The notes: generated from the letters alone by a model not told the origin. 64,000 bases of DNA from Lolium rigidum (GCF_022539505.1 NC_061513.1:348359696-348423695); one strand, 5' to 3'; numbered from the stretch's first letter, positions 33,478-44,925 are shown. Made by a program: numbers and translations.

Positions 33478-36400
33478 CTACTGAAGAAATGTCTCAAGGG
33501 CATGGAGGGCGTCAGCACGAACACGATCCACCTCGGCGATTTCGGCCTCATCATCTTCGTCCTTGCCTGCCACCAGTTGCTAGTTCAGGGCACGTATCTC
33601 GGCCAAATCGGCTTTCAGTTCAACTTTGAGGCCTTCTGCTTCCTCTTGGGAGTGGGCAATAAGAGCTTCCTTATCTTGGATGAGCTGTTTGGTTGCCCGG
33701 ACCCTCTCTTCAAGGGCCTCCAACTCCTTTTGCAGGATCTCGAGCTCAGCAGTGTGGACAGAGGTGTCAGTTTTGGCATCCAGAGCTGCTTTCTTCTCAT
33801 TAAGCCGCTGGCATTTGTCTGCTATATCGGCTTTCAACGCAAGCTGGGCGTGGCGCAGATTGATCCTCTGACGAGCCGATTTCACCCTGGACCTGTAAGC
33901 AGACAGAGTCACAGCTGGCCAGAGTTTCACCTGTAGCGTCACCGGGAGATGAGGATGGATGTCCTCAAGAACGGTCTTCACTTCCTCGGATTTTTCAACC
34001 AATGTCTCAATGGAGGAGGAGAGCAGGGCCTTGAGATGCTGGAGACGACCATGTGTAGCACTGGGTCCTGACTCTTCGCTTGCTTTAGCAGTATCCGGTT
34101 CGATGGATTCAGGATCAAATGTTAGCAAGCTTGAGAGGTCATAACCCTGACAAACAACAAGAATAGCGTCAGTATACGGTGGAAGAGAAAGGTAAAGCTA
34201 AGGGGAGGAAGTATACCTCTCCTAAGACCAGAGGGACAGCCGATGACGAGACCATCGGCTCTTGTGTTTCTGTTGTGGCCTTGGCCAAGTTGGCCACCCT
34301 GTCAGCTGCACTTTTAGAAGTAGCTAGGTCCAGGGTGGCGGATGGCATTGGTACCTCCTCGACTTCCCCACTGGAGGTGTCATCATTCTGCAAAGGGAAT
34401 GGTTAGCCGATAAGAACAGCAATGGTTTAGCGTGAAATATGAGCCAAGGAGAGTATGGAGGGGATTACGTTCGAAATCTCCTGGTTTGATGAAGAGGCTT
34501 GCGGTTCCTGGCGAGCTCTCTTGATGCATCGGCTCTTGGTGCGTAGACTGCCCTGCCCCGGTTTGATGGGAGTTTGGGAGACAGCAGATTCAGGGGCTGA
34601 CCTTTTCTTGGAAGCCGACGGCGGCGGGTCTGGCTGGCTCTGCGTGGTGGTTTTCCCAGAGTCGCCCGAGCTCGGGTCCCTTCAGCTGGACTGTGTGTCC
34701 TCACTGGAGTTTTCTTCAGTGGAGGTCTGTAAAAGAGATACAAGCATGTTGCATAAGCCTAGAAGGATAAATGAAATCAGCCAAAGCATGGATCAACTTA
34801 CATGCAAACTTTCTTGAGCTGGAGTAGGGTTTTGGCGCTTCAGAGTCTTCCTGGCAGCTACCTTCCTCACTGCTGTTCTCGCCTTGACTGAGGCTCGGGG
34901 GGCAGCTGGCCTAGAAGATACTCGCTTTTGGAAGCCGATTTTGGTGTCATCGGCTGGCTCTGCATCACAACCTTTTTCAAAGATGGTGAGTTTTTGCAGA
35001 AGAGGACCACTGGAGCTGGTGGGAGGAATCTGAAAGGGGAGCCGTCATCATCTACAGGATCTGGACCGTCTTGTTGCTGCAAGGAGACAGAGCAAGGTTA
35101 TAAAAGGAAATCATTATAAGCCACTTCAAGATAATTCGTGAGTAGTGGTACCTGTTCTGCAGGGATGTCATATTCAGCATCAAGTTGTTTCAGCAACGGT
35201 CCCAGAGCCCTCCTGAAGGCGTGAGTCTTCCACATTGACCACCAGGTCTCAAAACCATCGGTTGATGAGGTGAAAGAGAGGTTGTGAGGAATTGGGATGG
35301 CTAGAGCATCAAAGAAGGTATAACACCTCTGACTGGTGAGGACATCAGGTAGCTCAGCTCTGCTCTCTGTCAGGTGGTGCAGAAAGAAATGGGGAGATAC
35401 CTGTCCGAGACCAAGTTGTCGGGCTGCTACGACCGGCTGATAAGACTCATAACCAGGTTTTATGATCCTGTTTGAGGTGCTCATGCCAACTGGAAGGAAG
35501 CAGTGACGGATCATGATGGAATACAACTGCTGAGTGCTGGCGTCATCGGCAAAACTATCTAACCTGAAGGAGACTGGGTTTTCAAAATTTTCAGACTCCG
35601 CATAAGGAAAGAAGAGAGGATTGTCCAGGCCTTGGTAGAAAGTTCTGAACCACTCTGATGCTCCCTTGAGGGTCAGTTTGCTGCCTGGAAGGCTATATAG
35701 AGCTTGGCCGTAACTGGTGCATCGGATCGGCTTCCCATTAGTATTCTGGGAAGGTGCAAGTAGCCAAAGGTGGAAAGTTTTGGGTCTGGTTTTGGAAGTA
35801 CAGCTGAGCCCATAGCTGAATAAACCACCAGGGACCTCCCGTTTTGACTGTCTTTTGTGAGAACAGTTTAACAGACATTAGCTGGAGATATCTATAGACC
35901 TCTCCAAGGAACAGTTTGCCAATGCCAAGCTGAGTGCCTCTGGCAAGTTCATAGGCCAAGGAAAGGTAATTCTTGGTTGGAGCAAGTGAAGGTCCACAGA
36001 ATATGAAATGTTCCAACCAGAAATTCAGGAAGGCCGTGTGTTCTTTCTCTGTTACAGGGCCTTTGTTTTTCATGTGGCGTCGAAGATAAACGCCCCAGTT
36101 TGTGCACTCTGTTTTGGAAGAAAGGGTGAAAGGGACCTTGGGCAGCCTAAAAGCAGAGGGGTTTGGGGACGCAATGTCTAAGCCAGTGATCATGGCCACG
36201 TCTAGTAAGGTTGGTGTCATGGGGCCGTGGCCAAACATGAAGCAATTTAAAGCGTCAGACCAAAAGTAGTCGATGGTTTTCATAAGGTTTTCATGTTTCT
36301 CAAGGGGAGACAGTGATAAAGCTAAAGCATCGGCTATTCCTGCGGTTTCCCAGGTGGCTTGGTGAGTTTTGGACATTCTATTGTACCATGAAACCCAATC

Positions 36401-36717
36401 TTCAGGAGGATTAGGCCAGGCTCGTAAGCAGTCGGCCCAAGAAGTTAGATCTAGGTTCTGGTTCACAAAGGGGATTCTATTGGCCTCGCATGAAATTAAG
36501 TGGGCAGGACTCTCGGTAGAACGAGGACCAAGACAAAGAGAGTTTGGAAGAGAAGGATGTGGCAGCAGAATGTCTGATACCTAGAAATTAATGACGGGAT
36601 GAGACGTTAATTCAGATGTTTGTTGTTAATTCTAGCGCTACGTTCAGATAGCGAGGAGCGGTTGAGGATTACCTTCAGACCGGAGACCATAGCGTTGGCG
36701 TTGGATGATTCCGCCAT
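33478..36717 (-). pseudogene. Antisense six-exon plant mobile domain (PMD) gene inside RLG-3
   Basis: Exons (minus): 36717-36673, 36580-35152, 35076-34802, 34726-34469, 34387-34217, 34146-33478. All five introns are 70-92 bp, GT-AG and phase 0. Exon 1 gives MAESSNANAMVSGLK. Exon 2 carries the PMD (SWADCLRAWPNPPEDWVSWY, FWSDALNCFMFGHGPMTPTL, DVAMITGLDI). Exons 3-5 encode a Ser/Pro/Lys-rich linker. Exon 6 encodes a long coiled coil (about residues 60-180 of the exon: LEILQKELEALEERV). PMD proteins of the MAIN/MAIL family are nuclear and linked to gene silencing; many copies are transposon-borne. Damage: one-base excess in exon 2 near 35,745, a shift in exon 3 near 34,975, TGA in exon 4, TAG in exon 6 (33580-33582). 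Confidence 0.85.
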
Positions 36718-36876
36718 TGGGTTCGCTGCGGAGATGAGCCTGCGCGATTAGGATCTGAGGTTCGCGGGGCCGTGAGTTGGATCTGTTCGAGCGACGATTT
36801 GGGGATCTGAGTGTTGCTCTTTCGGATAAGTTGCAGGTTACCGTTTGAATAGGCAACTGAGTTGGCTTTACCCGCG

Positions 36877-36886
36877 TTTTATGGCG
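36877..36886 (-). promoter_or_regulatory. Candidate TATA box of the antisense PMD gene
   Basis: Minus reading GCCATAAAACGCGGG lies about 165 bases before the ATG at 36717. It is suitably placed for an independent promoter inside RLG-3. Confidence 0.4.
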
Positions 36887-37084
36887 AAGGCCGATGTGCT
36901 GACATCGGCTCTTGGTGCGTTGACTTGCTTTGACAATCGGCAAAATTGATAAGAAAGCAAAATCGGCTTCCAAATATTTTCTTCATTAATAAAGGGGCTT
37001 TACAGAGGAGAGCCGATTGCTCAAGGAGGAAAAGAAAAAAAGCCGATTACTACTACTACTAGTCCTATACTAGTAGTCCCTAAT

Positions 37085-37564
37085 CTAAGGGCCGTTGCTG
37101 CCCTCGTCGTCGTCGTCGCTGCCGCCGGCGCTGCTGCTGGCGGGCTCCTCGTCGCTGCTCCCGTAGCCCTCTACGGGAGCCTCTTCCTCCTCCTCCTCGT
37201 CGTCGTCGTCGTCCGACCCGGCGCGGAAGCGCTTTGCCGGCGGGTATTCGTCGGAGGAATCGTCGTCCTCCTCTTCTTCCTCCTCGTCGGAGGAGGTGAA
37301 GTCGTCCCACGAGAAGCGGTCGTCCTCGCTCCCCGCCTCCAGCTCCCCGTCGATGAGGAACTGGAAGTCATCTTCTCCATCGGTCAAGTACTTGTCATCC
37401 TCGGACCAGACGGAGGAATCATGGGACTCGATGTCCCACTTCTCCGGGGCGCGGAGGTCGTACGCCGCCAGCGAGTCCCACTCCGGCGTGGGCTCACGGG
37501 AGGAAGAAGATAAGGAGGAGAGACCTGATGAGACAGAGGAGGAGGAGGAGGAAGAAATGGCTAC
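37085..37564 (-). pseudogene. Second antisense ORF of RLG-3: Ser-rich then strongly acidic protein
   Basis: The frame is open from above 37,564 to the stop at 37085 (159 codons from 37564). The order is a poly-Ser segment, then EPTPEWDSLAAYDLRAPEKW, then long Asp/Glu/Ser runs with one basic patch (PPAKRFRAG) that resembles a nuclear signal. There is no in-frame ATG anywhere; a GTA stands at 37562-37564, where a start before the poly-Ser tract would be expected. I recall similar acidic proteins as frequent hypothetical proteins in wheat-type genomes. Function unknown. It could be an acidic regulator or chaperone-like companion of the PMD protein. Confidence 0.55.
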
Positions 37565-37637
37565 AGAGGAAGGGGGTTTTTTGCCGACGGCTAGTACGGA
37601 GCAAGAGGATGAATAGGCGAACTGCTCGGCGCGGTTA

Positions 37638-37648
37638 AATAAAGGGAT
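37638..37648 (-). promoter_or_regulatory. Candidate TATA box of the acidic antisense ORF
   Basis: Minus reading CCCTTTATTTAACCGCG lies about 75 bases upstream of the poly-Ser coding segment. Confidence 0.4.
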
Positions 37649-37822
37649 ACGGGGGAGAGTTAATGTTACAGCGGTTTCCGAGGAAGTGGTGCCAAAGAAC
37701 TGTCAAATCGTGCAGAGAAGTTGAGAAGGCAAGACATCATGATGAAGGATACTGCGACGGTTCTGCTCTGCCACGACGTGACCTTACGAAGAAAAAACGG
37801 AGTGGTTTTGAAATTATCATTG

Positions 37823-37842
37823 CCAAAACCAGGGGGGGCATG
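37823..37842 (+). promoter_or_regulatory. RLG-3 polypurine tract
   Basis: ccaaaaccagggggggcatg directly precedes the 3' LTR. Confidence 0.75.
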
Positions 37843-39010
37843 TGTTACCACCGGAATTTAGCCTGAGCAGGAGGTGGGCCGTGACCGAAGATGGGCTTAG
37901 AGGACATGTATATTGAAGTGTCTCTGAACCGGCCTTGTACAAGAAGTTTGGGCTAGACTGCCCGTGTATATGTAAATTATAGTAGGTTACGTGTCGGTTA
38001 GAATTAAGAGATAGAGTTTAGCTCGTACACGGTTGGGTTTATTCCCAAGTTAGAAAGTCTACGGACTATAAATATGTATCTAGGGTTATTGAGAAAGGAG
38101 GACGATCACGTTCACAACAAATCAATCTAGGCGCATCGCCACCCCTTGTTTCGAGGGTTTCTCCCGGGTAAGCAACATGCTTGCCTAGATCGCATCTTGC
38201 GATCTAGGCGATTCGTTTATTCGTCATTGGTGTTGCTCGTGCTGAAGCCTTTTTGATGGCGAGCAACACCCTTATCGTAGATGTTTTGGGGCTGACGTCG
38301 ATGCTTTCATGATGTACTTGCTTAGCTACGCTACCCCTCGATATCTAGCTGCCCTTACGCCTATCTTAGGTGTAAGGGCGGCGTCTTGCTTGTTCTTTAT
38401 TTAGTACATCTAATCTGTTATAGTTGCTCCTTGTTCTTCGAGGATTGGTTTGATATCCGCATGGTTAGGCCTTATAAACGGGTTGAACGATCCGGTAGTG
38501 CGTAAGGTGTGGCTTACTAAGCCCTAGAGGGATTGTTCCGGGGATCAACTTCATGTTGGTTTTTAGGCCTCTCTAGGGCTGGTTTTCCATTGTCTTACGT
38601 ATCTGCTAGGCTCAACTACGCGTAGGATGTTCCGATCATGCGGTGAAAACCCCAAACTATTGTAGATTAGTTTAGCTTGATATCGATATAGCATGATCCC
38701 CATGTCATTATAAATCTAACATGAACCATGGGGCAATCGGCTCTTTGAGCCGATCCACAGGGCAACCTAAGAGCCGATCGGGGCTCGTATTTAATGTTTA
38801 CGTGTTTGCCATGCAGGAAACTAGTCGAAGCAATCCATCACCTTCCTGACCAGGTATAGGTCAGGTGGCACGCCCTTGCAACACCAGGACGTGTGCCAGA
38901 AGGCATTGCGGGCCGTCGCCCAAGGGACCAGGGTCCACCGCAGTCCTGGGAGCCTCCCGGCTCTACGGTGTTGCCCGTCGCTACTCGCCGGTGGGTTTTT
39001 GACAGCAACA
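37843..39010 (+). repeat. RLG-3 3' LTR
   Basis: Same ends as the 5' LTR (TGTTACCACCGG ... CAGCAACA), followed by the taatc duplication. Confidence 0.93.
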
Positions 39011-39015
39011 TAATC

Positions 39016-40945
39016 TCTTTATTCTTGGTTGGAACACGGTTTAGGACATGACACGAGTAGCCTCCCCCCACCATTCCTTGGATAAACCCGAAACATCTAA
39101 CAAGGCGTTAACCAAATCTGTTAGAGTACGGTTTTTCCTTTCCGCAATCCCATTGGATTGTGGGGAATTGGGAGGCGTCCTCTCATGGATTATACCATGT
39201 TCCGCATAGAATAAATTGAACTCATTAGAAAAGTACTCCCCACCACGATCGGACCGAACCCTTTTTATCTTTCTTTCAAGTTGGTTCTCAACTTCAGCCT
39301 TATAGATTTTAAAGAAATCAAGAGCCTCATCTTTAGTTTTTAGGAGATACACATAACAGTACCTGGTGGAATCATCAATCAAAGTCATGAAATATTTCTT
39401 TCCACCTTTTGTCAACTCACCATTCATCTCACATAGATCTGAATGTATGAGCTCTAGTGGTGCCAAGTTCCTTCCTTCGTAGGCTTGTGAGGCTTGCGAG
39501 GCTGCTTTGCTTGCACACAAGCATGGCACTTAGAGCCTTTGACAAAGGTGAATTTCGGAATTAAACTCATATCAGCAAGCCGCTTCATACAACCGAAATT
39601 AACATGACAAAGTCGTGAATGCCAAACATTAGTTTCATTAAAACTAGTGCTTACATGGTTCACAACATTATCACAGAGGTCTTCTAGAGAGAAGCGAAAC
39701 ATTCCCTCACATTCATAGCCCTTTCCAACAAAAGTTCCATACTTAGACAGTACAACTTTATTGGACTCAAACACCAACTTAAACCCATCATTCATAAGAC
39801 GGGAGCCACTAACGAGATTCTTCTTGATAGAAGGGACATGCAGCACGTTCTTCAGTTGCACGATCTTTCCCGAAGTAAACTTCAGATCTACCGTGCCAAC
39901 ACCACGAACAGTAGCATGTAACACATTCCCCATCATTACTGAGGAAGCTCGGGCCTGATAAGAGGTAAACATGGAGATGTCAGCACACACATGAACATTA
40001 GCACCTGTATCAACCCACCATTCTGTGGGCTGAAACACCGAAAGAACAGTAGGTAATATATTACCATACCCTGTAGTTCCTTCCTCTGTGTTGCCAATGA
40101 CCATGCTAACAGAATTTATGTTCTGTCCAGCTTGACATTTCTTTCCTTTGCGTTGTGGACAACGATTAGCCCAATGGCCTGTCTCGCCACACACCCAACA
40201 AGGATCTTTCTTCTCCGTTTTCCCCTTCTTCTTGAAGTTGGTAGTCTGGGAGACTCCCTTATTCTTTCCCTTGGACTTGTGGGCATTTTTCTGCACCATA
40301 TTGGCAGCAGAACGTCCCTCGGTTCCTCCAGTGTGTTTGTCGTTTTCCCTCACCTTCTCCTCAACATGCAGAGAGCCCATGATATTCTCAACAGAGAACT
40401 CATGCCTCTGATGTTTCAGAGAAGTGGCAAAGTTCCTCCATGAAGGGGGGAGCTTAGCGACAATGCATCCCGCGACAAACTTGTCCGGTAGCACACACTT
40501 GAGGAGCTCAAGTTCCTTTGCCATGATCTCGTATCTCATGAGCCTGTTCTACTACAGATCGGTTCTCAACCATTCTGTAGTCATTGAACTGCACCATAGC
40601 ATACAGTTCACCTCCAGCATCGGCAGCACCAAACTTAGCGTCTAGTGCATCCCACAGTTCTTTCCCATTTCGGATGTGCAGATAAGCATCAACCAACTTG
40701 TCTCCAAGCACACTTAAGACGGCACCCACAAATATTACGGTGGCATCCCCGAACGCTTGATCCTCTTCAGGAGTAAGCGGACCTCTGGGAGTACCTTCCG
40801 CAACTCGGTGCACGCCCATAGAAGTGAGCCACAAGAGGGTCTTATTCTGCCATCTCTTGAAATGAGAACCCGTAAACGGGCTCGGTTTAAGTGCAACAAC
40901 AAAACCAGACGGTGAAAATTGCCCAAGCATATAAGGTTTTTGGAT
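39016..40945 (-). pseudogene. gag: RLC-2 gag, protease and integrase (first part)
   Basis: Minus reading: gag starts MLGQFSPSGFVVALKPSPF, continues FTGSHFKRWQNKTLLWLTSM and KLPPSWRNFATSLKHQRHEF, then the knuckle CWVCGETGHWANRC. The protease active site is WWVDTGANVHVC. Integrase shows the pre-core HSRLCHVNFGCMKRL ... CHACVQAK and core residues in HSDLC, VRSDRGGEYF and PQSNGIAERKNR. One frame change lies near 40,530 (in gag) and another near 39,480 (in integrase). The sequence breaks at the RLG-3 target site. Confidence 0.92.
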
Positions 40946-41879
40946 TGTTGGATTATTAGGCAATTTCCGTGTGAGTTTAATTACCGAAAGCAACATTACA
41001 GATGCACAAACATACTTAACCACACACATCAAACTAAGCACATGCATCAGATCTGAACATGGAACAAGTAGCAGTGCAAGGTAGGAGAGGAAAAGCATGT
41101 ACATCGCGACCGGGAAGGTCGCACCAGCAGTAGCAGCACCAGCACCATGGGTATTGTTGATGTCGCCCATGGTGTAGTCAGATCTGTCGATGAAGCAGTC
41201 GAACCGTCGAAGAAAAGCACGAACAGCAGCGAGCAGTCGCGTCGAGACGCTCCCCAAAAACCTTATCGCCCGTCTCCCGCTGCAGGATCTCAACGGACGG
41301 AGTTTCGGAGGCCTGCTCTCCCGGATGGCTATGCACGCAGTCGCCGGGATGGGGAAGAATAGAGAATAGCACAGCAAAAGGAACTTCTTGAGAGAGATGA
41401 ACTAGAGAGTTCTGAGAACTGTGTATTTCTCTTGATCTGATCTGTCTCCTTGTATAGCCTGGGAAGCCGACCCGACCCGACCCGACCGCGTTGACACGCG
41501 TAGGAAGTCAGGGACACGCGGCGAACATGCACATGCAGGTCAACACGTACCCAACACAGTTGGTGCAGCAAGCAAAAATTTAGGCTTCCTTGAGTGTGTC
41601 TCGAACTCGTACTCGAGTCACAAAACGCGACGGGCGTGACGAGGCGAGGCGAGGCGGGCGGAGGAGGAGTGCTCGGCGGCTCCTTCTATTCTCACTCACT
41701 TGGAATGACTAGAACAGCAGCCCTTATATACCACTCCAACTCTCTCCCAACTAGCAATGTGGGACTAAACTTTGTCCCCAAAGGCTGTCTCAAGCTGCCA
41801 ACGTGATGGGCCTTGAGATTTCAGGAAATGTAGACTATGTGGACTGCCTTATTGGGCTGCAGCCCATCTTCATTAAACA
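40946..41879 (-). repeat. RLC-2 5' LTR
   Basis: In + reading TGTTGGATTATTAGG ... CTTCATTAAACA. Minus-strand frame 40508-41377 passes from the LTR into gag without a stop. A cttatata word at 41721-41729 (minus TATATAAGG) is the likely TATA box. Confidence 0.92.
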
Positions 41880-41884
41880 CTATA

Positions 41885-42190
41885 CGCAATTTACGGTAAT
41901 CGGAAACACGGTTCAGGGGCGCCGTGGCCTCGACACGCAGAGCCATGCTGTATAGCATGAGCATTGGCTCACAGCGTCATGCTATAGAGAATGTATCCAT
42001 AAGGTAGGAAGCCATGCAAAAAATATTAGTTTTTGAAAAGATTTTACAACATGATTATTTTATACTGACTTTTCCAAATTAGACAAATTTTTTTGCCAAA
42101 ATCGTCAACCGTTAGGTGGCACTCGACCTGCTGCCGTGCCATCTACTCATTCGCCGATATGTAGGCTGTGCACGTTGTTTGTCGCTGTAT
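41885..42190. other. Spacer, nothing recognised
   Basis: Continuation of the sequence interrupted by RLC-2. It includes a short inverted pair, catgctgtatagcatgagc/gctcacagcgtcatgctata, near 41,944-41,988. No gene. Confidence 0.4.
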
Positions 42191-42194
42191 CGAT

Positions 42195-44852
42195 CTTCTT
42201 TTTTTTGAAACGGAAGAAGCCCCACCCTCTCTACTTGAGGATGCACATAGTTTTTTTATTAGATTATTCAATAAAGCTTTACAACTCGAAACCATATTCC
42301 TAGCGACAGCTCGTTACACCTACAAAATTGGTGAAGGCGAAAATTAATGAAGGCGGTGACCAAGAACAAGGGCAGTGCCCTGACCTCGTACCAACTCACA
42401 TCATCTAGAAAATGAAAGTCTGCCCCAACCCTTCATTGGTGGGTGAGAAGCACAACCAGTCAAGCAAATCCTCAGCGCACACCATTGTACACGCCGTAGA
42501 AATCGCATCCGCCGTCTTCCGCGAACCCATCTCCAAGGGGAATAAACACATTGACCTTGCCAGACATGCGTCGACGCCAACCATGATGCCAGACATCTCC
42601 ACGTCTTGCGCTCATCCATCATCCACATTTGTCGCCGATACCCGCTGCACCACGCTGATGCGGTAGATGAACACCACTCCACCACTAGCCGCCACAATCC
42701 AACATCTACTCCAAAAACGATGCCCCAAGAGGTAGTACGACGCAGAAGGCACTGCCATCGTCCAATAAGAGAGTCATGGATCTGGTTTTTCGCTCGGAGG
42801 AGCACGAGTGACTAAACACAGGTTGCGGCGGAAATTCCTTCAAGAAGGTAACGACACGTAATGTCGCCATCGCCCACCAAGACCAGGGTCGGAGCACAGT
42901 TTTCACCGGCAGCCGTGCATCCACAACTCACTGAGTGTAGTGATGAGACAAGCAAAGACGATGCCTTTGACAAGGTAACGATGCTAAGAAACGCCGCCAT
43001 TGCCCGACAAGACCGAAGTCGAAGTGCAGTTTTCACCGGCTGCCCTCGTCACCCCAAGCTTGTCGTCAACTGGATCTTCATCTCATGATCGGTGTGGTAT
43101 CCCAAGATACCCCACACCAGGTCCCAACGTGGCCTTCTACCTCCGGATGAGGTAGTCGACGCAGACTTGTCCAAGGCCGACGCCCACATGATGTGGCAGC
43201 TCTGTTGGATGTCGTTGCCTCCGGCCAATGTCACCGTGCATCATAACGGTTGCCGAGGTGGGGAGGGTGCCGCCTCGCCTCCTTGGTTGCTCCCAGTGGG
43301 CGCCTGAACCGTCATGCCATGCAACCTTTGGCTGGTGACGCCTTCAGTGGTGGTGGAGGGAGGAGAAAAGGGTGGGGAGGGGGCTAGAGTGGTTTGCGGT
43401 GGGATCCCCCAAACGACGGGGTGCTGCCACCGCACGGGGTCTCGATGCTAGGGGTCGATGTATCGATCTCTAGTACGGTCCGAAATGCAAGGAAAGACTG
43501 CACGCCAAAATATTTGTGACCTCTGAGGTCAACGAAGAATAAGAGGCCGCGCACGTTCAACCGCCTCATTCTTCGCTTCGAACCTCCACCAGGCCTCGTA
43601 GAACATGTTTGTCGGCATCGCGATGTCGTAGAAGGAGACTCCTTTGGGTGTTTGGAGGCCTGGAACTATAGATGGCGGGTGGTGTACTCTAGCGGCGGCG
43701 CCCAAACCGGCTCGTCCTGCTTCGCTTGAAGGAGTTGGCATGCCTCTTCAGTTTTACGGGGTGCATGCGGCCACACGGTGGCAATGTTTCCTGAGGCGCC
43801 ATCGACTCGCGGATGACGAGGATGCCACAGTTGGAGCATTTGTTCAGCTTTTCCTCATGGGCATCCTCGACAAAGGTGAGGGGAGAGGCATAAGGGGTTC
43901 ACGACATCGTTGTCGTGGAGCATGAAGACCTCGATACAGACGAGGAGGATGACCCCGACACCTACGCGGTGCCTACAAAGACGGTTGTGCGGTGGTGAGT
44001 AGTGCACCCGTGCCCCCCCCCCCCCCAGTGGCTAACTGGTCGAGTACCACCGCGAGCATGGGACCAGCCACGTTCTTGTTCTTCGGTGTGGCACCAATGC
44101 AGTCGTAATCCGCCAACTCCCTCTCCCGATGCTCCTGGAAGAATACGGACCAAGTGGTGTTGTTCTTCGGATTCCTCCGAGAATCCTTGGGTTGCTCCGG
44201 CTCGAGCTTGCCGTAGTTGTACTGGTGGATGGCCGCTACTGCTCTGCGCCTTGCTGCACCGGCGGGATAGGGATCTCACTGGCGCTAAGCCTCCGTTTGC
44301 CATGGCAAAGCTTGTCTTGCGGCACCATGTAGCATACCTCGTACATGCGGCAGACCTCCTACTCATGGAGTTAGTGTCGGCCGAAGTCATTGGCCGCCGC
44401 TGGGTCACCATAGAATCCCTTAGGCGTGGCTTCTTTCTGTTGATTCGGTGTTGGTGCTTCGGCGTTGATGAGGCGGCGAGGTGACCAAAACCGAGCAGAG
44501 AGGCAATGGAGTGACGAGCGGTGAGGTTAGGAGGGCCTTATTAAGGGAAGAAAAGGGCGTGAAGCCACAATAGGAAGGAGTGGGAACAAGCGGGAAGGTG
44601 AGCGGTGGCGCACAATAATGCCGTTGTGTGCTCCTCGATTGGATGGGAGGGCCACTCGCCTGAAAAACCTACCCCGCAGTTCGACATCATTTATTTCGTG
44701 CGTGAAGACAAGGCATGAGAGACCAAGTACCGAACAATAGGCATGTCAATAACAGGTGTGAGAGACCCCGAGAAGTTTTGTTCATCCCATCCGGAGCCCC
44801 CGCTCACCCCTCGTGTGTTAGGTGCTATAGGGGGGCGGTAGGAGATGCCTTA
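42195..44852 (-). mobile_element. Decayed, unclassified transposon-like region
   Basis: It begins with a T tract (42200-42208) followed by gaaacggaag, which on the minus strand resembles a 3' poly(A) end. Two degenerate direct repeats of about 128 bp start aaggtaacga at 42846 and 42974 and share gcagttttcaccggc. From 44,450 down to 43,980 the minus strand carries broken coding sequence (for example EHRERELADYDCIGATPKNK in one frame) with many stops. A run of about 14 C lies at 44,013-44,026. The right end ggagatgcc|tta at 44841-44852 resembles a PIF/Harbinger terminus. I cannot assign a family. Confidence 0.4.
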
Positions 44853-44925
44853 ACAATAGCACTAGTACAAACTCGATCCATCTGTGTCGTCCAAAGAATT
44901 AACGCAGGTGGCTTGGATAGGTGAC

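Larger units (their letters stand above)
28530..39010 (+). mobile_element. RLG-3, gag-protease Gypsy retrotransposon carrying an antisense plant mobile domain gene
   Basis: LTRs 28530-29698 and 37843-39010 are flanked by taatc (28525-28529 and 39011-39015). The plus strand encodes gag and protease only. From 33.48 to 37.6 kb the minus strand holds two host-like transcription units. No reverse transcriptase or integrase exists, so the element is non-autonomous. By eye the LTRs differ at about 17 substitutions in 1.17 kb. gag of the Tat/Athila type suggests a Tat-lineage relative; members of that lineage are known to carry antisense ORFs. Confidence 0.93.
24968..41879 (-). mobile_element. RLC-2, Copia retrotransposon split by RLG-3
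   Basis: Minus-strand element flanked by ctata (24963-24967 and 41880-41884). The 5' LTR is 40946-41879 and the 3' LTR 24968-26000. Coding order in minus reading is gag, CCHC, protease, integrase (40.9-39.0 kb), interruption by RLG-3 (28530-39010), then rest of integrase, RT and RNase H (28.5-26.5 kb). The frame passes through the RLG-3 target site (VLNRVPTKNKEI). In-frame stops in pol show it is inactive. Confidence 0.93.

Noticed and set aside
42846..43050. Possible CRISPR-like or satellite repeats
   Set aside because: Only two degenerate copies of about 128 bp in a plant nuclear context; not an array.
44013..44026. Run of about 14 C
   Set aside because: A homopolymer with no structural context; could also be a length error in the assembly.
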